A stretch of DNA of 64,000 bases from Pseudomonas syringae (GTDB taxonomy: Bacteria > Pseudomonadota > Gammaproteobacteria > Pseudomonadales > Pseudomonadaceae), in the NCBI RefSeq assembly GCF_000737245.1, contig NZ_JPQU01000056.1:1-64000 (forward strand), read 5' to 3'. A program made the translations under genes and the position numbers. The notes under the pieces are model-generated. The model was not told the origin of the DNA. It did no database searches and saw nothing but the letters and a program-made list of their open reading frames with translations. Within the stretch, counting starts at the first letter, position 1. Every line of letters starts with the position of its first letter. Shown piece after piece: positions 60,450 through 64,000 of the stretch.

Positions 60450-61889
60450 ATGGCTGCCCAGCTCCCGCAGGCCTCGCTCATGAAACGCTACGAACAATTC
60501 GCCGCTGATATCGCTGAACTGATCCGCACCGGCATGCTGGCGCCCGGCGAGAAAGTGCCGTCGGTAAGAATGGCGAGTCGTACCTATGCGGTCAGCCCTT
60601 CGACGGTATTCAAGGCGTACTACCTGCTGGAGGATAGAGGTTTGATCCAGGCGCGGGCGCGTTCCGGCTATTACGTGAGGGAGTGCTCCGCGAGCGCGAT
60701 GGTTGAACCCGAGCTGGTCAGGCATGTGAGTGAGGGCACTGATGTTGCCGTCAGCGAGTTGATATTTTCGGTAATGGCATCCCTTAAAGACCCTGAAACA
60801 GTCCCCTTCGGTTCAGCGTTTCCCAGTCCGTGGCTTTATCCCTTGCCACGCCTGGCCAGGTCCATGGCAACGGCAGTTCGCGAGATGTCACCCGCAGCCA
60901 TTGTCAGCGACATGACCACTGGCAACCCCGAGTTGCGGCGCCAGATTGCGTTGCGCTACATGATCAGCGGCGTTCGCTTGCCGGCCAATGAGCTGGTGAT
61001 CACCAACGGCGCGATGGAAGCCTTGAACTTGTGCCTGCAATGCGTCACTCAACCCGGTGATCTGGTTGCCATCGAGGCTCCGGCTTTCTACGCCTGCCTT
61101 CAGGTACTGGAGCGCCTGAAACTCAAAGCGGTCGAGATCCCCGTCCACCCCCGCGATGGTGTAGACCTCACGTCGCTGCAAGACAGCCTGCAACGCTTGC
61201 CCATCAAGGCCTGCTGGTTCATGAGCAGCCTGCAGAATCCATTGGGTGCCAGCATGACCCAAGAGAAGAAAGTCATGCTTTACGACCTGTTGACCGCCCA
61301 TGACATTCCGCTGATCGAAGACGATGTGTATTCAGAGTTGTACTTCGGAACCCGGGCGCCCAATCCGATCAAAAGCCTGGATCGACACGGCCTTGTGATG
61401 CACTGCGGCTCGTTCTCGAAGAATCTGGCGCCAGGCTACCGGGTGGGCTGGGTCGCCGGCGGGCGTTATACCGAGCAGATCAATCGCCTGAAACTGATGA
61501 CCACGATTTCACCTTCAGTGCCGGCTCAGGCGGCTATCGCCGATTACCTCAAGCACGGCGGTTATGATCGCCACCTCAGGAAATTGCGCGACACGCTGGA
61601 GCTGCAACAAGGCGCAATGCTGGCCGCCGCGACCCGCTACTTCCCCTCGAATACCCGAGTTACCAAACCCTCGGGCGGTTACTTTCTGTGGTTCGAATTC
61701 CCGGAGCAGGTTGACTCCCTGCAACTGTTTCAACTGGCGCTGGCACAGGGAATCAGCCTGGCACCTGGCCCCATATTCTCCGCCAGCCAGCGCTTTCAAA
61801 ACTGCGCACGGCTCAATTACGGATACCCCTGGGATGAATGCAGTGAGCAGGCAATGGCCATGCTGGGACGTATCCTCGCCTCATTTTGA
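60450..61889 (+). CDS. MocR/PdxR-type GntR regulator with aminotransferase domain
   Basis: A 479-residue regulator made of a GntR winged helix (residues 10-85, SVRMASRTYAVSPSTVFKAYYLLE) and a fold-type I aminotransferase domain (about 110-479) with PLP lysine in GSFSKNLAPGYRVGWV. Relatives control pyridoxal phosphate or GABA/taurine metabolism, and the aminotransferase domain acts as an effector sensor. The first ATG is 60450; ATG 60480 (MKRYEQFAADIAELI) is an alternative beginning. No obvious target gene is divergent from it; the REP cluster lies upstream. Effector and target unknown. Confidence 0.85.
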   Translation: MAAQLPQASLMKRYEQFAADIAELIRTGMLAPGEKVPSVRMASRTYAVSPSTVFKAYYLLEDRGLIQARARSGYYVRECSASAMVEPELVRHVSEGTDVAVSELIFSVMASLKDPETVPFGSAFPSPWLYPLPRLARSMATAVREMSPAAIVSDMTTGNPELRRQIALRYMISGVRLPANELVITNGAMEALNLCLQCVTQPGDLVAIEAPAFYACLQVLERLKLKAVEIPVHPRDGVDLTSLQDSLQRLPIKACWFMSSLQNPLGASMTQEKKVMLYDLLTAHDIPLIEDDVYSELYFGTRAPNPIKSLDRHGLVMHCGSFSKNLAPGYRVGWVAGGRYTEQINRLKLMTTISPSVPAQAAIADYLKHGGYDRHLRKLRDTLELQQGAMLAAATRYFPSNTRVTKPSGGYFLWFEFPEQVDSLQLFQLALAQGISLAPGPIFSASQRFQNCARLNYGYPWDECSEQAMAMLGRILASF

Positions 61890-61901
61890 GTAACGCAGCT
61901 T

Positions 61902-61994
61902 GCTGCAGGAGTTGTCGGAGGTTACGACGGCGACGAAAGCGGTGGGCCTGAAAGACACGGTTCGCCGCCCCCCGCACTCCCACAGCCAGCTCCT
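61902..61994. repeat. degenerate REP unit
   Basis: CTGCAGGAGTTGTCGGAGGT ... CACAGCCAGCTCCTAAAG. The left arm and middle are similar to the unit at 41109-41193, the right arm is eroded. Confidence 0.6.
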
Positions 61995-62165
61995 AAAGGC
62001 CTGCGTGTTTCAGGCACATCTGAAAAGCCGCAGCGAACGTGATCCAGTCAGCGTTTCCAACCTTTGCGAAGTTCATGGCGGCGCAGAAAACCCGGAGTGT
62101 CATCGTAACTTCATCCCCGTGGTTTTCTATGAATGCAGCTTAGAAAGCTCTCAGGGGAACTGCCA

Positions 62166-62191
62166 TTAGTTAGCCACTAGTTAGCCACTAA
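62166..62191. repeat. 11-bp tandem repeat upstream of the type III translocator
   Basis: TAGTTAGCCAC occurs twice in succession (from 62167) and continues as TAACT. It lies about 120 nt before the gene at 62306. The rest of the 61995-62305 gap holds a small inverted repeat (TTACGT at 62239-62244 with ACGTAA at 62251-62256) and an AAAAGGAA ribosome site. Confidence 0.45.
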
Positions 62192-62305
62192 CTGCGACAT
62201 CTAACGCCCCACTTACGCCAGTTAATCAGTCGTGAGTTTTACGTCGCTGTACGTAATCTCATATAGCCACTGCACTTTCTGTCGAACTTCTAAAAGGAAT
62301 AGACA

Positions 62306-64000
62306 ATGTCCGTCAAAGCAGTAAGCACTTTAGGCGTCAATACCAAACCAGAAGATCCGAAAGCCGGTGAAGCCTGGGAATTGGCTGTCAAGCAGGCCAA
62401 AGACGCGGGCATTGAATGGCAGAGGCCGAAAGACGACACACGCACGGCGCAGGAAATAATTGACGATAGTCCGTTGCTGAAAAATCTTGGCGACCAGAGC
62501 GACGTGAAGAAAATGCTTGAAAACCGGGTCGGTCATTTCACCAATGACCCTGATGCCGCGTACCGGGCCACCCAAGTGCTGGAACATATCGAAAAGCTCG
62601 ACGAGGGTGGCAATCGGGTCGCAGGCAAAGATGTAAACAACGGCCGGGTAGATGGTTTCACCAAGGGCGGCGACGCCAAACATGGCACTGAGGCGGGTCG
62701 CCTGCAGGATTTCGGCAAATACGGCTTCTCCAATCTCAAAGGTGAATTGAAGGATCTGTCCAGCGCCAGCAACGACCCACAAGCCCGTGAACAGGCCGAG
62801 GCTCTGGGTATCAAATGGGAGCGCCCGGAGAATGATCAGCGATCGGCCCAGGAGATCATTGACGACAATCCCCTGATCAAGAATCTGGGCAATCAAAGCG
62901 GCGTGAAGGACATGCTCAAGGAGCAGGTTGGCGATTTCGACACAGACGCCGACGCGGCCTATCGCGCAGGTCAGGTGATGGACCGGATAAGCATGTTCGA
63001 TGCAACAGGTAAATCGCTGTCCGGTGGCGATGTGTTCAACAGCAGCGTCGATGGCTTCACCAAGAGCGGCGAAGCGAAGCACGGTACTGAAGCAGGCCGC
63101 CTGCAGGACTTCGGCAAATACGGCTTTTCGGCGCTGCCCGAGCTGAAAAAAACCGATGAAATCGGCAGTTATAAGGATTATCTGAAAACCAATCCCGACG
63201 CCGATGAAGCCTCGAAAACCCTTGCCAGGTACGCGGCGATCCTTGATGACAGCTTCGAAGCGATCAAGGGCAAGACCGGCGCGGGCAAATACCTGACGGC
63301 GGACAACCTCACGGAGTACAAGGAGCAGAACACCCAACTGAGTGACGAGGTCAAGCAGGCACTGGACTTCTTCTCCCAGCCAGGCGCCTTCCAGCTTATT
63401 GATAACGCCAAGAACCCGCTGGGCAAGGGCCCTGATGGGGATGTCAGCCAAGGCGATATCCAGAGCTGGCTCAAGAGCAGCTCAGTGCCCAAGGACGCTA
63501 CCTCGGTCACCGCGCTGCTGGCATCGATCGCCGATAACAATCTGCTGGCAAAGGTCGATACATCGGGCTTCAGCAAAGATGTGTTCGAGCATCCCGAGAA
63601 CTACACCGCGGAACAAAAGGCCGCTGTGCTTCAGGACTTGCAGACAGCACAGCAGTTGATCATTCAAGGCAGTGGCGCTGGGATGTGGAAGGACGACAAG
63701 TCGCAGGTCACCATCGCCAACATCGTGCGCAGCCATCCGGACGCGCAAAAGCTACTGGATGATGTCAACGAACACATTGCGATTCTTCAGGACGACAAGG
63801 AAGTCGCCAAATATATGAGCGAAAACAGCACCAGTGAGCTGAAAAAACTGGTGGACGACAGCCCGGCGCTGAAACAGGCACTGGAAAAAACCTACCAGGA
63901 CGAAGTCAAATCCGGCAAGGCCCTCGATAGCTTGTGGGAAGCGAAGTCCAAAGACGGCAAGACCGATCAGCAGCAGATCCTTGCCGAGTTCTTCGCCACC
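62306..64000 (+). CDS. HrpF/NolX/PopF-like type III translocator (3' end outside window)
   Basis: A frame open for 565 codons to the window edge with no stop; the carboxyl end is missing. AAAAGGAA precedes ATG 62306 at good spacing. The protein carries two copies of a 133-residue-spaced repeat: residues 36-148 and 169-281, each with I.W.RP..D.R.AQEIIDD, and each ending in the identical HGTEAGRLQDFGKYGFS. This is the pattern I recall for the N-terminal repeats of HrpF (Xanthomonas), NolX (rhizobia) and PopF (Ralstonia), which help pass effectors through the host membrane. The rest is polar and Asp/Lys-rich, without signal peptide or membrane helices so far; the translocator hydrophobic segments would lie beyond 64000. 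No secretion or chaperone gene is in the window. Confidence 0.8.
   Translation, partial: MSVKAVSTLGVNTKPEDPKAGEAWELAVKQAKDAGIEWQRPKDDTRTAQEIIDDSPLLKNLGDQSDVKKMLENRVGHFTNDPDAAYRATQVLEHIEKLDEGGNRVAGKDVNNGRVDGFTKGGDAKHGTEAGRLQDFGKYGFSNLKGELKDLSSASNDPQAREQAEALGIKWERPENDQRSAQEIIDDNPLIKNLGNQSGVKDMLKEQVGDFDTDADAAYRAGQVMDRISMFDATGKSLSGGDVFNSSVDGFTKSGEAKHGTEAGRLQDFGKYGFSALPELKKTDEIGSYKDYLKTNPDADEASKTLARYAAILDDSFEAIKGKTGAGKYLTADNLTEYKEQNTQLSDEVKQALDFFSQPGAFQLIDNAKNPLGKGPDGDVSQGDIQSWLKSSSVPKDATSVTALLASIADNNLLAKVDTSGFSKDVFEHPENYTAEQKAAVLQDLQTAQQLIIQGSGAGMWKDDKSQVTIANIVRSHPDAQKLLDDVNEHIAILQDDKEVAKYMSENSTSELKKLVDDSPALKQALEKTYQDEVKSGKALDSLWEAKSKDGKTDQQQILAEFFAT

Noticed and set aside
62156..62191. Functional hrp box before the translocator gene
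   Set aside because: GGAACT and CCACTAA are present, but the spacings are 12 and 23 nt rather than 15-17; recorded as a finding about a disturbed motif, not as a promoter.
62330..63451. Open frame of 373 codons on the minus strand within the translocator gene
   Set aside because: The plus-strand frame has a good ribosome site and clear protein repeats; the minus-strand frame shows only the mirrored DNA repeat.

Overview
The window reads as chromosomal DNA of a fluorescent Pseudomonas (P. fluorescens group or a close relative). The grounds are the gltX / tRNA-Ala / tRNA-Glu / uvrB / aromatic aminotransferase block, a complete set of genes matching the ferripyoverdine iron-release cluster (fpvGHJKCDEF), a ColR-type regulator, and more than fifteen intergenic REP-type fold-backs of the GTGGGAGCGA...TCGCTCCCAC kind. 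I see no prophage, CRISPR array, rRNA operon or intact insertion sequence.

Layout. 1-4453 (minus strand): two identical tRNA-Glu/tRNA-Ala pairs behind a strong promoter, gltX, a fold-back MITE-like element, uvrB. 4822-6018: amino acid aminotransferase. 6394-12597: eight tightly overlapping genes for removing iron from ferripyoverdine in the periplasm. 12865-22567: an amino-acid catabolic island with an Fe(II)/2-oxoglutarate-type oxygenase, a histidine-ammonia-lyase-like enzyme, L- and D-type 2-hydroxyacid dehydrogenases, a polar amino acid ABC transporter and a HutC-like repressor. All three transcription units carry a -24/-12 (sigma-54) promoter next to a CCTGTATATACAGG-like operator. 22664-28178: two tiny acidic proteins, an atypical Nramp transporter, a 14-TM-type MFS exporter and a GAF-EAL protein. 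28507-33972: a hybrid histidine kinase and a cobalamin-riboswitch-controlled TonB-dependent receptor.

34176-41088: LysR regulator divergent from a very unusual 1141-residue protein that joins a bis-MGD molybdoenzyme to a flavin reductase and a plant-type ferredoxin, followed by an ornithine cyclodeaminase/mu-crystallin family enzyme and an AtoE-type carboxylate transporter. This is my best candidate for an undescribed system. 41667-44406: two MFS transporters. 44413-50402: two GGDEF-EAL proteins, the second overlapping a PhnD-like periplasmic binding protein, next to carboxynorspermidine synthase and decarboxylase (50813-53182). 53345-58819: an envelope (lipid A/LPS) modification island with a lipoprotein, two PAP2 phosphatases, an Ais-like histidine phosphatase, an EptA-type phosphoethanolamine transferase and an orphan ColR-like response regulator, with tandem ColR-like boxes in the divergent promoter region. 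59064-61889: a YghU-type glutathione transferase and a MocR-type regulator. 62306-64000: the first 565 codons of a HrpF/NolX/PopF-like type III translocator, cut by the window edge.

All functions are inferred from motifs, order and recalled family features; no database search was run.
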